From positions 675,374 through 739,373 of the forward strand of contig MTMA02000006.1 in NCBI GenBank assembly GCA_002011075.2: a DNA stretch of 64,000 nucleotides, read 5' to 3'. Position 1 is the first letter of the stretch, and the number at the start of each line of letters is the position of its first letter. Below are positions 17,368 to 25,594 of this stretch, one piece after another. The notes under the pieces were generated by a model that was not told the origin of the DNA, searched no databases, and saw nothing but the letters and a program-made list of their open reading frames with translations. This DNA comes from Candidatus Scotarchaeum otlingeri (GTDB taxonomy: Archaea > Thermoproteota > Nitrososphaeria > Geothermarchaeales > JDFR-13). Position numbers and translations under genes: made by a program.

Positions 17368-18255
17368 ATGGAGATTATAGGTATCTTGACTCGCGATCCT
17401 TATGGTTGGGCGTCAACTCAACTTATATTGGGTGTCAGAAAGTATGGGTTGAGGCCCTTTATAATTAGGTATAAAGATGTTCTTGTTGAGATATTTGGAA
17501 ACTCTAGAAAGATAATGGTTAATGATATAAATATCCTAGAGGAACTGGATGTTGTTATTGTAAGACCGATTGGGAGATCTAGCCTTGATCAAGCCTTGTA
17601 TAGGGTAGGCCTATTATATATGATGGAGGATGGAGGAATTATAGTTATTAATAAAGCTTCAGCCATTGAAAAGGCGGTTGACAAATACCGGTCTTTGCAT
17701 ATATTATCCGGCAATGGTGTACCCACACCTAAAACATTGGTCTCTGAGAATCCCAATATTATATTCCGATATCTAGACCGATTGGGTGAGAACATAGTTA
17801 TAAAGCCTATGTTCGGTTCAAGAGGTTTGGGTTCAACGATGCTGAGTGATAGGGACTCTATATGGAGGATACTTCAAGCATTAGCTTATAATAGAAATGT
17901 ATTATATCTACAAGAATATCTTAGGCATGAGTATAGGGATATAAGAGCTTTCGTTATTGGAGACAGGGTTGTCGCATGTATGTACAGGGAAAACCCGATG
18001 TCATGGAAATCTAATATATCTAGGGGCGGCATCCCTAAACCCATGAAGCCTGATAGCGAGATAATAGAATTAGCTGTCAAATCAGCTGATCTACTGGGAT
18101 GTGAGATAGCCGGCGTAGATATTCTAGAATCCGATGGTAATAGATATGTACTTGAAGTCAATAGCCAACCGACTTGGAAAGGATTACAGAGTATAACTAA
18201 AATAAATATTGCGGAAGAGATAATCAAGTACGTCCTTTCACGATTAAAGAGGTAA
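17368..18255 (+). CDS. RimK-family ATP-grasp ligase (MptN/CofF-like)
   Basis: A 295-residue ATP-grasp protein of the RimK group, which includes MptN (adds alpha-glutamate to tetrahydromethanopterin), CofF (adds alpha-glutamate to F420) and LysX/ArgX. Motifs seen are the NKASAIEKAVDKYRSL linker, IVIKPMFGSRGLGS (ATP-binding loop, about residue 150), LQEYLRHEYRDIRAFVIGD, and the metal site GVDILES...VLEVNSQPTWKGLQ. I chose ATG at 17368 because the product then begins with the expected MEIIGILTR strand. Placement beside a CofE-like ligase makes MptN or CofF more likely than LysX, and no LysW carrier is seen. Confidence 0.82.
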   Translation: MEIIGILTRDPYGWASTQLILGVRKYGLRPFIIRYKDVLVEIFGNSRKIMVNDINILEELDVVIVRPIGRSSLDQALYRVGLLYMMEDGGIIVINKASAIEKAVDKYRSLHILSGNGVPTPKTLVSENPNIIFRYLDRLGENIVIKPMFGSRGLGSTMLSDRDSIWRILQALAYNRNVLYLQEYLRHEYRDIRAFVIGDRVVACMYRENPMSWKSNISRGGIPKPMKPDSEIIELAVKSADLLGCEIAGVDILESDGNRYVLEVNSQPTWKGLQSITKINIAEEIIKYVLSRLKR

Positions 18256-18258
18256 ATA

Positions 18259-19332
18259 TCATAATACCCAGCTTAAAGGCTTAATATAATCATCGCCTTT
18301 TAGCTCAGCGCTGCCAATAACAATTCTATAATATTCATCGTTATGGATAAGGTCATATACTTTCTCGAGCTTTCCCGTAGCATAAACATACTCGTCTATA
18401 TCAAAGATACCGCTATATAATCCCTCAAATGACACAATCTCCCTAATATCATTCTTTTTGACCCCCTTTTCCACTTCTACATCCTCTATAGAGTATATCG
18501 ATGGATTAAATAATGAATAGCGGTTATCCGATATCCTAGCTTTTATCGATACTTTCTCTATGAATCTATATTTTTTCTCGCCATATTTCTCTCTCATTTC
18601 CCATTCGTACATAACTGGGTGAATGGAGAAGAATGTCTCTCTATATATGCCTCTATTCCACATTTTCTCGGTATATAGTTTTACCGCTTCTTTATAGCTT
18701 AGATTGTGGAATTTGATTAGTCTCTTAGCATAATCACTTAACAATTTATCTTTTAACCTCGAAAAGCCGTATCTCGAATTATTAATTAGTTCTAATAATA
18801 AATGCTTTATTCTCCACGAGTTCTCATATCCATATATAATCAGATCTATATCCGATATCGATGGGCTATGCATTTTAAGCAGGATTGATCCTGTTACACC
18901 AAAAGAATTTTCCGAGATCCCAGATAACTGGGTTAGTATATCGATTATTTCATCGACTTTTTCCTCGAGTACGTCACTAGGTTCCCCCAAAATTTCGAAT
19001 AATCTCTCCTCAGGGATATAGTGAGCCACTATATCATCATTAGGTACTTCAATAAGCTTGACACCGAGAACCTCATCATAAACTATGTATCTCGACATCT
19101 CATTTTTAATATATCTATTTGCTGCTTTGGCTACCTCCCAAGCGCTATATCCTTTTAGAGCCCTTGCATAAAATATCCCATCTCGTGACCATGGCGTCTT
19201 CTCCTTAGCCGGAATATATTTAAGATACGAAATAATCCTCGCTGGCGGATGAATATTTCCAATAACTGTAAATATAAACCTATTGCTTACCTCGATGTAA
19301 TCTCTGTCCCTAAACATTCCATATATCTCCAA
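18259..19332 (-). CDS. COG1665-type predicted nucleotidyltransferase, copy 2
   Basis: This is a 357-residue diverged paralogue of the protein at 15403-16443, encoded on the opposite strand. It keeps the nucleotidyltransferase core GVTGSILLKM then SDIDLIIYG (about residues 145-165) and the upstream ISYLKYIP and IVYDEVLG blocks. The C-terminal beta-rich domain includes REIVSFEGLYSG. Retention of SDID in both copies suggests both bind metal. The gene ends four bases from the RimK-type gene and is convergent with it. Function is unknown. Confidence 0.7.
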   Translation of the reverse strand: MEIYGMFRDRDYIEVSNRFIFTVIGNIHPPARIISYLKYIPAKEKTPWSRDGIFYARALKGYSAWEVAKAANRYIKNEMSRYIVYDEVLGVKLIEVPNDDIVAHYIPEERLFEILGEPSDVLEEKVDEIIDILTQLSGISENSFGVTGSILLKMHSPSISDIDLIIYGYENSWRIKHLLLELINNSRYGFSRLKDKLLSDYAKRLIKFHNLSYKEAVKLYTEKMWNRGIYRETFFSIHPVMYEWEMREKYGEKKYRFIEKVSIKARISDNRYSLFNPSIYSIEDVEVEKGVKKNDIREIVSFEGLYSGIFDIDEYVYATGKLEKVYDLIHNDEYYRIVIGSAELKGDDYIKPLSWVL

Positions 19333-19425
19333 ACAGGATAAATATAAATAATAATTATTAATAGATATGGACTCGGATTAGTCAAATGTCCCTATTTTAT
19401 TCCAAATCTGAAACATTGTTACATT

Positions 19426-19433
19426 CTTATAAG
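19426..19433 (+). promoter_or_regulatory. TATA box candidate for the Lrp-family regulator
   Basis: CTTATAAG is a perfect palindrome 26 bases before the ATG of the regulator gene, at the expected spacing for a leaderless archaeal transcript. No ribosome site is present. A similar CTTATAAT lies ten bases further on. Autoregulation at this site would be typical for Lrp proteins but is not shown. Confidence 0.45.
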
Positions 19434-19458
19434 TACAATAGCTTATAATATTATTGAA

Positions 19459-19911
19459 ATGAAGGATCTAGACAGTTTAGATACCAAACTTCTTAATATA
19501 CTCAGGAAGAATGCAAGGATATCAACGAGAAAGCTGGCTAAAATGCTTGGGGTAAGCCCATCAACTATCTCTCGAAAGATAAGAAATCTTGAGGATAAAG
19601 GATATATTATCGGTTATGTAGCTGTTTTAAATGATGCTAAGTTAGGTTATCTATGTAACTTGTTATTGATGATAAAGCTCAATTCACCCGGTGTAACTGA
19701 AAATATTGTTAAGAAAATAGTTGATATGGACGCCTCGTGTATGGTTAGCATGACTACAGGTACATATGATATTATCGCTTTGGTAAGATGTAAAGATCCC
19801 AATGAGCTTGAACATACTCTTTATGATATTGGGAAATTGGATGGTGTTGAGAGGCTGGATAGCTTGTTTATAGTTCGACATGGTAAATTCATGAATCTCC
19901 CATTTATTTGA
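19459..19911 (+). CDS. Lrp/AsnC-family transcriptional regulator
   Basis: An N-terminal winged helix-turn-helix (about residues 5-55; recognition helix in VSPSTISRKIRNLEDKGYI) is followed by a RAM-like ligand domain of about 75 residues with the MTTGTYDIIALVRC strand. Length (150) is normal. It is followed 90 bases later, in the same direction, by the molybdopterin oxidoreductase operon, with palindromic sites between. The ligand cannot be predicted. Likely target: itself and the downstream operon. Confidence 0.9.
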   Translation: MKDLDSLDTKLLNILRKNARISTRKLAKMLGVSPSTISRKIRNLEDKGYIIGYVAVLNDAKLGYLCNLLLMIKLNSPGVTENIVKKIVDMDASCMVSMTTGTYDIIALVRCKDPNELEHTLYDIGKLDGVERLDSLFIVRHGKFMNLPFI

Positions 19912-19917
19912 TCAAGA

Positions 19918-19970
19918 GTAAATATTTACATCGATTTATTAGATATAGTATAGTATGATAAATATTACAT
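19918..19970. promoter_or_regulatory. Palindromic operator candidates upstream of the molybdoenzyme operon
   Basis: GTAAATATTTAC at 19918-19929 is a perfect 12-bp palindrome. A related imperfect site, GATAAATATTACA, lies at 19957-19969, about 39 bases further on. Both lie between an Lrp-family gene and the operon start, at a spacing close to whole helical turns, which is how Lrp-type octamers often bind. The link to this Lrp is inference. Confidence 0.45.
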
Positions 19971-20000
19971 ATAGATGATTAGATATCAATTTATGCAACA

Positions 20001-22463
20001 ATGTATTTTATTGATATGAGATTTTTAGACAATGTTTCAAGAAGAGACTTCGTTAAGATAAGTGGTACCGCTGCAATATCAACCATCTTATTGTCGAAAT
20101 TTCCAGAGTTATTCGAGCCTATAACATTAGATGCTAAAGATGATTCAAGAGAATATACTTCGACTCCGGCTGATAAAAAGATATATTCAACATGTGGTAT
20201 GTGTCCGGTCCACTGTAACATTGTGGCTAGGGTTAGAAACGATAGATTGGTGAAGATAGACCCTGATAAGAGAAGTCCGCATAACATGGGTTCTTTATGT
20301 GCTCGAGGCCAAGCAGGCGTATCTATGCTGTATGATCCGGATAGACTGAAGAATCCTCTTAAGAGAGTCGGTGAGAGAGGGGAGGGGCGTTTCATATCGA
20401 TTAGTTGGGAGGAGGCTCTCGATGAAATAGCGGAGAGATTGAAGGTATATGTAGATGATGGGCATCCTGAACACTTAGCTATATACGCGAAGCCTAGTCC
20501 TCTCTTTGGTCTTCTTAGTAGGTTTGCTAAGGCATATGGAACCCCTAACTTATTTATGCATGCCTCTGTCTGTCCAGGAACATATATAGTAGTTACGAGG
20601 TGGACATTGGGGGCTCCAGGATTCCTATCTATGAACCCTGATTTTGAGAATTCAAAGTATATCTTGATTATGGGTAGGAACTATGCGGAAGGTATTCAAA
20701 TCTATAGGACTAAAAGGCTGATGGAGGCAAAATCGCGGGGTGCAAAAATTGTTGTGGTTGATCCTCGTCTATCAAATTTAGCCGCTTCCGCCGATGTATG
20801 GATACCTATAAAGCCAGGTACAGATGCAGCCCTACTACTCGCAATAATGAGGGAGATAATGTATAATGATAGATATGATTATGAGTTCCTATCTAAATAC
20901 ACTAATGCCCCTGTATTGATCAGATTGGATACAGGTTTACCAATTAGGGCTGGTGAAGTGAAAGGCTTATCTGGAGAAGACTTTGTAACTTGGAGTGTTG
21001 ATACAGATGCCCCTCAAGCGCTAAGTAGCAGTGTTAATCCTCAGTTAGAGGGGGAGTTCGAGATAGAATTGCATGATGGAAGTCGGGTGAAGTGTAAAAC
21101 TGCATTTACATTGTTGAAGGAACGTGTAGCTCGATATACGCCTCAATATACTGCAAATATTTGTGGTGTATCGAGTGACATAATTAGTGATGTGGCATAT
21201 GAATTTTCTGTTACGAGGCCGGCTCTAGTTGATGATGGATGGAAATGGGTGAACTGGTCGAATGGCTCTATTACTTTACGCTCAGTCTATGTACTAAATA
21301 TGCTTATCGGCAATATAGACAAGCCAGGAGGCCTCTTGTATACACGGAGGATGAAGACAGGCTCATTACCTTCACCTTCTAAGTCATTTCCAACTATAAA
21401 TATTAAGCCTGTGGACAGGTCTTCAGATAGACCGATTGCTGCCCCAATGCCTCATAGATTATTTCATAACGCTATATTGGAGGGTAAACCATACCCCGTG
21501 AAGGCATTAATTACACATTATGTAGGTGCTCTAACTAATCTGCCGTACTTTTCTAAGACAGTTAAAGCCATGAAGAAGTTAGATCTAGTTGTAGTGATAG
21601 ATATATATCCATCGGATACAGCGATGTATGCGGATTATGTATTACCTGAATCTACATATCTAGAGAAAGAGGGGTTGGTTGTTGTTGGTGCATGTGGAGA
21701 GCCTCATGTTTCTGTAATGCAACCTGTAGTTAAGCCTCTCTATGATACTAAACCAGGCAGTTACATAGTTAAGGAGCTTGCTAAAAGACTAGGCTTAGGT
21801 GAATACTTCGACTTCACCCCGCATGAGGTATATAACAATATATTATCGCCAGTTGGAATAACTTACGATCAATTGAAGAAAAACGGGTTTTATCATATCA
21901 CTCCAGAGAAGAAATATATGGAGATCCCCTATAACAAGAATCCACCTTTGAAGCTTCCCTCGGGCAGACTAGAATTCTACTGCACAAAATTTGCTGAGAT
22001 TTCTGGGTCGATAGGGATGGATCCTCTAGACGTCGCATTGCCTAACTATATACCTCCTAAAAACACGCCTGTCGCTGAGGATGAGTTTTATCTATTAAAT
22101 GGGAAGAGCGCAATACATACATTCGCTACGACTCAGAATAACCCTCTACTCTTCAGCATCTTCCCGGAAAATGAGCTTTGGTTGAACAATATAAGGGCTT
22201 CTAGACTTGGAATAAGAGATGGCGATAAAGTTATAATAGAATCATTAGCTACAGGCGAGAAAACCTTGGCTATCGCAAGGGTTACCCCATCTATTCACCC
22301 AGATGCTGTCTTTACATATTATGGTTTCGGGAAGATTTCGCATTATTATAGTAAAGCCTATAACAAAGGTTTCTCGACGACAGAATTATTGGGTGTACAC
22401 GAAGACCCAATCAGTGGAGGCGTAGGTCTCAATGAATCTATAGTTAAGGTATATAAGGGGTGA
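20001..22463 (+). CDS. Tat-exported molybdopterin oxidoreductase catalytic subunit (PsrA/PhsA-like)
   Basis: An 820-residue member of the DMSO reductase family. It has a twin-arginine signal (SRRDFVKISG, Arg14-Arg15) and a [4Fe-4S] motif CGMCPVHC with a fourth Cys in GSLCARG. A likely metal-ligand cysteine lies in ASVCPGT near residue 191. A Cys ligand and the gene order with an FeS subunit and an NrfD-type anchor fit polysulfide, thiosulfate, tetrathionate or arsenate reductases. The C-terminal domain (about 690-820) is the cofactor-binding beta barrel. The exact substrate cannot be settled. It acts outside the membrane. A second ATG at 20016 would give a shorter signal. Confidence 0.88.
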   Translation: MYFIDMRFLDNVSRRDFVKISGTAAISTILLSKFPELFEPITLDAKDDSREYTSTPADKKIYSTCGMCPVHCNIVARVRNDRLVKIDPDKRSPHNMGSLCARGQAGVSMLYDPDRLKNPLKRVGERGEGRFISISWEEALDEIAERLKVYVDDGHPEHLAIYAKPSPLFGLLSRFAKAYGTPNLFMHASVCPGTYIVVTRWTLGAPGFLSMNPDFENSKYILIMGRNYAEGIQIYRTKRLMEAKSRGAKIVVVDPRLSNLAASADVWIPIKPGTDAALLLAIMREIMYNDRYDYEFLSKYTNAPVLIRLDTGLPIRAGEVKGLSGEDFVTWSVDTDAPQALSSSVNPQLEGEFEIELHDGSRVKCKTAFTLLKERVARYTPQYTANICGVSSDIISDVAYEFSVTRPALVDDGWKWVNWSNGSITLRSVYVLNMLIGNIDKPGGLLYTRRMKTGSLPSPSKSFPTINIKPVDRSSDRPIAAPMPHRLFHNAILEGKPYPVKALITHYVGALTNLPYFSKTVKAMKKLDLVVVIDIYPSDTAMYADYVLPESTYLEKEGLVVVGACGEPHVSVMQPVVKPLYDTKPGSYIVKELAKRLGLGEYFDFTPHEVYNNILSPVGITYDQLKKNGFYHITPEKKYMEIPYNKNPPLKLPSGRLEFYCTKFAEISGSIGMDPLDVALPNYIPPKNTPVAEDEFYLLNGKSAIHTFATTQNNPLLFSIFPENELWLNNIRASRLGIRDGDKVIIESLATGEKTLAIARVTPSIHPDAVFTYYGFGKISHYYSKAYNKGFSTTELLGVHEDPISGGVGLNESIVKVYKG

Positions 22464-22467
22464 TACT

Positions 22468-23055
22468 ATGGTGAGATATGGTTTTGTAATAGACTTGACA
22501 AGATGCATAAGTTGTTACTCATGTGTGGCCGCATGCACTATAGAAAACCTAGATCCCTCATTATGGGACGACTCCGATAAGCGTAGAATAAGACTTAGAG
22601 GGGGCGAGGATGGAGTATATCCACCGAGAATTGAAATCGGTGAATACCCCAATGTAATGAGGATAGTCCTACCGATGCCATGTTTTCACTGTGAAAACCC
22701 TCCATGCGTCAAGGTATGTCCAGTAGGCGCCACCTATAAACGAGACGACGGGGTAGTAATCGTTGAGCAAGAAAAGTGTATAGGCTGCGGTTATTGTATA
22801 GTTGCTTGTCCATATGGATCTCGGTTTAGAAACCATACAACGGGTACCGTCGATAAGTGTAATCTCTGTATACATCGAATAGAGGCTGGAGAAGAGCCTG
22901 CTTGTGTGGAGACTTGTGTAGGAGGAGCGTTGCATTTAGTGGATTTCGATAATCCAAATGATAAATATATTAGGGAAGCATTTAGACGGAGAGCATTCAA
23001 AGTAGAATGCGAACTTGGGACGCAACCCGCCGTTTATTATATTCCAAGCAGGTGA
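22468..23055 (+). CDS. Four-cluster ferredoxin subunit (PsrB/DmsB-like)
   Basis: The electron-transfer subunit of the molybdoenzyme. Four cysteine groups for [4Fe-4S] clusters are visible: CISCYSCVAAC near the start, CFHCENPPCVKVCPVG, CIGCGYCIVACPYG, and CNLCIHRI...CVETCVGG. Length (195) is typical. It starts four bases after the catalytic subunit and has no signal peptide, consistent with co-export through the partner's Tat signal. It would link the quinol-oxidising or -reducing anchor to the molybdenum or tungsten site. Confidence 0.93.
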   Translation: MVRYGFVIDLTRCISCYSCVAACTIENLDPSLWDDSDKRRIRLRGGEDGVYPPRIEIGEYPNVMRIVLPMPCFHCENPPCVKVCPVGATYKRDDGVVIVEQEKCIGCGYCIVACPYGSRFRNHTTGTVDKCNLCIHRIEAGEEPACVETCVGGALHLVDFDNPNDKYIREAFRRRAFKVECELGTQPAVYYIPSR

Positions 23056-23058
23056 TAA

Positions 23059-23952
23059 ATGATGGTGTATCATGTACCTTGGGGTATAGAAGTCGCTATT
23101 TTCCTATGGTTTGCCGCTATGGCTGGTATGGGAGAAGTTATCATAGCATTAATAGATAAACATGATATTAAGAAGAGCGTTTTGAAGCACTACTCAGGTT
23201 TTATCCTTATATTCTCGATCCTAGCGCTAATCTTTATACTCAGCGATTTACCACTTTTTATAGGCGCATTACCAAGGATAATATCTGCTTTTTTGGAAGG
23301 CAGGTTCAACCTTGCTTCATGGATGTCAATAGGAATGATTCTATTAAGTCTAGAGATCCTAATTGCCTCTATAGACGTTATAAAATATAGAAGACTATCC
23401 AAATGGATATCTCTAATTGCATCCAAAGAATCCTTTAGAATAATAAGTATAGTTATAGGGGGTTTAGTAACCTTATATTCAGGATTTCTACTGTCAGTAT
23501 CCTCCATACCTATCTGGACGATTTCACCTTTACCTATACTATGGATATTCTCTGGAGCGCTGGCTGCCATAGCCCTATTAGATATTCTCTTATGGCTAAG
23601 TGGAGAAGAAAATCCGATCTACTTTACCTTGAGACTAAAGTTTTCTTTTGGCATTATAGTAGGCATCATAATCTTCATGGCTCTCCATATATCCGCCAGC
23701 TCACGGAGTATGAGCGCAAAAGAAAGTGCTCATATGCTATTATATGGCGATTTAGGCGCATTATTCTGGATAGGATTCTCATTACTGGGGCTAATACTAC
23801 CTACAATAGTCGATGGCATTCAGATATTTTCAGGTAAATCGGTTAAAGAAATGTCGCTCGTATCTTCTCTCCTCTACATACTTGGTGCGTTGATGTTACG
23901 AATATTGATTATCTATGCTGGTGTACCATATTGGAAGTTTATGGTCATCTAG
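23059..23952 (+). CDS. NrfD/PsrC-family membrane anchor
   Basis: A 297-residue integral membrane protein with about eight helices, typical of NrfD/PsrC quinone-reactive anchors. The first helix contains GIEVAIFLWFAAMAGMGE, a common N-terminal pattern of the family. It begins four bases after the ferredoxin subunit and follows GGTGAT. It exchanges electrons with the membrane quinone pool and completes the three-subunit complex. Confidence 0.88.
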   Translation: MMVYHVPWGIEVAIFLWFAAMAGMGEVIIALIDKHDIKKSVLKHYSGFILIFSILALIFILSDLPLFIGALPRIISAFLEGRFNLASWMSIGMILLSLEILIASIDVIKYRRLSKWISLIASKESFRIISIVIGGLVTLYSGFLLSVSSIPIWTISPLPILWIFSGALAAIALLDILLWLSGEENPIYFTLRLKFSFGIIVGIIIFMALHISASSRSMSAKESAHMLLYGDLGALFWIGFSLLGLILPTIVDGIQIFSGKSVKEMSLVSSLLYILGALMLRILIIYAGVPYWKFMVI

Positions 23953-24558
23953 TTATCCCTCTAATTTTTTTATCTCTTCCTTCATCACGTCCAAAGCATC
24001 TTCTAATAATTCCACAGTAGATATCAATAGTTCCACCCGAGAATTCTCTTTTACGCATGAAATAAACTTAAATATCCATTTATCCAGATGACTAATGAAT
24101 CTATTGAATAAGCTAATATAATTTCCTTCATTACTTAAATTAATAAGCAGGTATGAAAGGAATTCCAATTCAGATACTATATAATCAGGAGGCTCGCTAC
24201 TCTTATGAATTAAACCCGCTTCAGAATACAAATTACCTATCTCCATCGTTTCATCGGTCATGAGAAGCCTTACCCCTGAATAAATTGAGGCATATGGAGG
24301 GCATGGCACACCGCCCTTTGCTGAACGAAATAGCCGTGTGTATTCCTCATTATAGGGAAGATAGTCTGTGTTTTCGAGTTCACTTATGAACTTCTTTAGT
24401 TTGACTTCAAGCTTAGGGTCGATCTTACTTGCCTCTTCTATATAGGGTTTAAACACCTGCTTTATTGTTTTTTTAAACGTCTCAAAGCTATCCTCATTCG
24501 GTAAAGAAAAGATCTTCGATGAGACCATAAATATCATGGATAAAAATATATGGTTCAT
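23953..24558 (-). CDS. TorD/DmsD-like molybdoenzyme assembly chaperone
   Basis: An all-helical protein of about 201 residues with the family signatures YTRLFRSAKGGVPCPPYASIY (positions about 75-95) and PDYIVSELEFLSYLL. These chaperones bind the Tat signal of the catalytic subunit and guide cofactor insertion. It is encoded convergent to the operon, starting directly at the NrfD stop. ATG at 24558 is preferred to a GTG four codons upstream. Confidence 0.82.
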   Translation of the reverse strand: MNHIFLSMIFMVSSKIFSLPNEDSFETFKKTIKQVFKPYIEEASKIDPKLEVKLKKFISELENTDYLPYNEEYTRLFRSAKGGVPCPPYASIYSGVRLLMTDETMEIGNLYSEAGLIHKSSEPPDYIVSELEFLSYLLINLSNEGNYISLFNRFISHLDKWIFKFISCVKENSRVELLISTVELLEDALDVMKEEIKKLEG

Positions 24559-24604
24559 AAGTAACACCACTAATATATAGTGAATTTCATGGAGATAAGA
24601 AATA

Positions 24605-24614
24605 GAAAAAAGAG
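24605..24614 (-). terminator. U-tract terminator candidate of the ftr-mch operon
   Basis: On the minus strand a run of six T lies about 20 bases after the mch stop codon, preceded by CTC and followed by further T. This is the only clear T tract between mch and the TorD-like gene start. Confidence 0.45.
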
Positions 24615-24631
24615 TTATTTGGGGGTTAAAT

Positions 24632-25594
24632 CTACAGCTCGATATACTGTACGGATTTCTTTAGAACTTCGATATTTACCTGTCCACTTGAATAAGTATA
24701 GCCTGTCCTGACATTATTGATGGTTATTACTGCTGGTGCAAATAATGTGGGATCAACCTTATAGAGAAATTCCATACCTATCTCCTTAATTTTTTCCGCT
24801 AGAGAAACACCATAATCTTTTGATGCTGTTGAAGGCGTTTTAGATACATATTCCTTAAGTTTTTCGTCATCCTTATAGTCTACTAATAATGTAACCTCCC
24901 CTCCATATAATAGCATATCATTAGTTCTACCCAGCATTATCAGCTCATCAGGTGTCTGTGGAGATATAGGGCATCTTCCCCAACCTACAAGCAAATCATT
25001 TAGCTCAAACCCTAATGTATGTAGCTTATGTATAGCTGTCTCAACTATTCGTGCGCTTATTTGAATAGACCCTGCTATACTATTTGTAGCAGCCACAGCG
25101 ATATATAGATTATGAGGAGAGACGTTTGTTGTCTCTGAAACCTTGGCAACAACTTCTTCTGTAGGAAGCTTGGACACCTCTAATACTAATACGGCCTCAT
25201 CTACTTCCTCTGTATAGCCGATCTCCTTGAAGAGCTTTTTGGGTTTCCTGGCTAGAACTCTAGCAGGACCACTTCCCATTGCGAAGTAGTCGCCGACACT
25301 GACCTTCCAACCGGCCAATTGAGAGGCCATACAAGCCTCAACAGGATAATCAGTATACTGGTTTATCGTGGGTAGTATTAGACCACCATAGTCTGAGTCA
25401 GTGATATTTATTTCGGCCAGACCCCCCATGCATATCTTAGCTAGGATTATTCCAGCTTCTATGCTTCCTCTTTCCTTGACACCCATATCAACAACGGTCG
25501 CCCCACCTATCTTTACATCCTTAATCCGTAGCTTATCACTCTGATCTAATGCATCCATCAATAGATCGAGCGCCATCTTATTCATAGGCTTCAA
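24632..25594 (-). CDS. mch: Methenyl-tetrahydromethanopterin cyclohydrolase
   Basis: Interconverts 5-formyl- and 5,10-methenyl-tetrahydromethanopterin. The 320-residue length and family blocks such as GSIEAGIILAKICMGGLAEI, DYPVEACMASQLAGW, MGSGPARVLARKPKKLF and VGWGRCPISP are characteristic. It is the last gene of the ftr operon. The TTG start at 25594 overlaps the fwdC stop and sits seven bases after a perfect GGAGGTGA site. An in-frame ATG three codons later is a weaker choice. Confidence 0.97.
   Translation of the reverse strand: MKPMNKMALDLLMDALDQSDKLRIKDVKIGGATVVDMGVKERGSIEAGIILAKICMGGLAEINITDSDYGGLILPTINQYTDYPVEACMASQLAGWKVSVGDYFAMGSGPARVLARKPKKLFKEIGYTEEVDEAVLVLEVSKLPTEEVVAKVSETTNVSPHNLYIAVAATNSIAGSIQISARIVETAIHKLHTLGFELNDLLVGWGRCPISPQTPDELIMLGRTNDMLLYGGEVTLLVDYKDDEKLKEYVSKTPSTASKDYGVSLAEKIKEIGMEFLYKVDPTLFAPAVITINNVRTGYTYSSGQVNIEVLKKSVQYIEL

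Noticed and set aside
17368-18255. LysX/ArgX lysine-biosynthesis ligase
   Set aside because: No LysW carrier protein or lysine/arginine biosynthesis gene is adjacent, while glutamate-ligase neighbours favour an MptN/CofF role.
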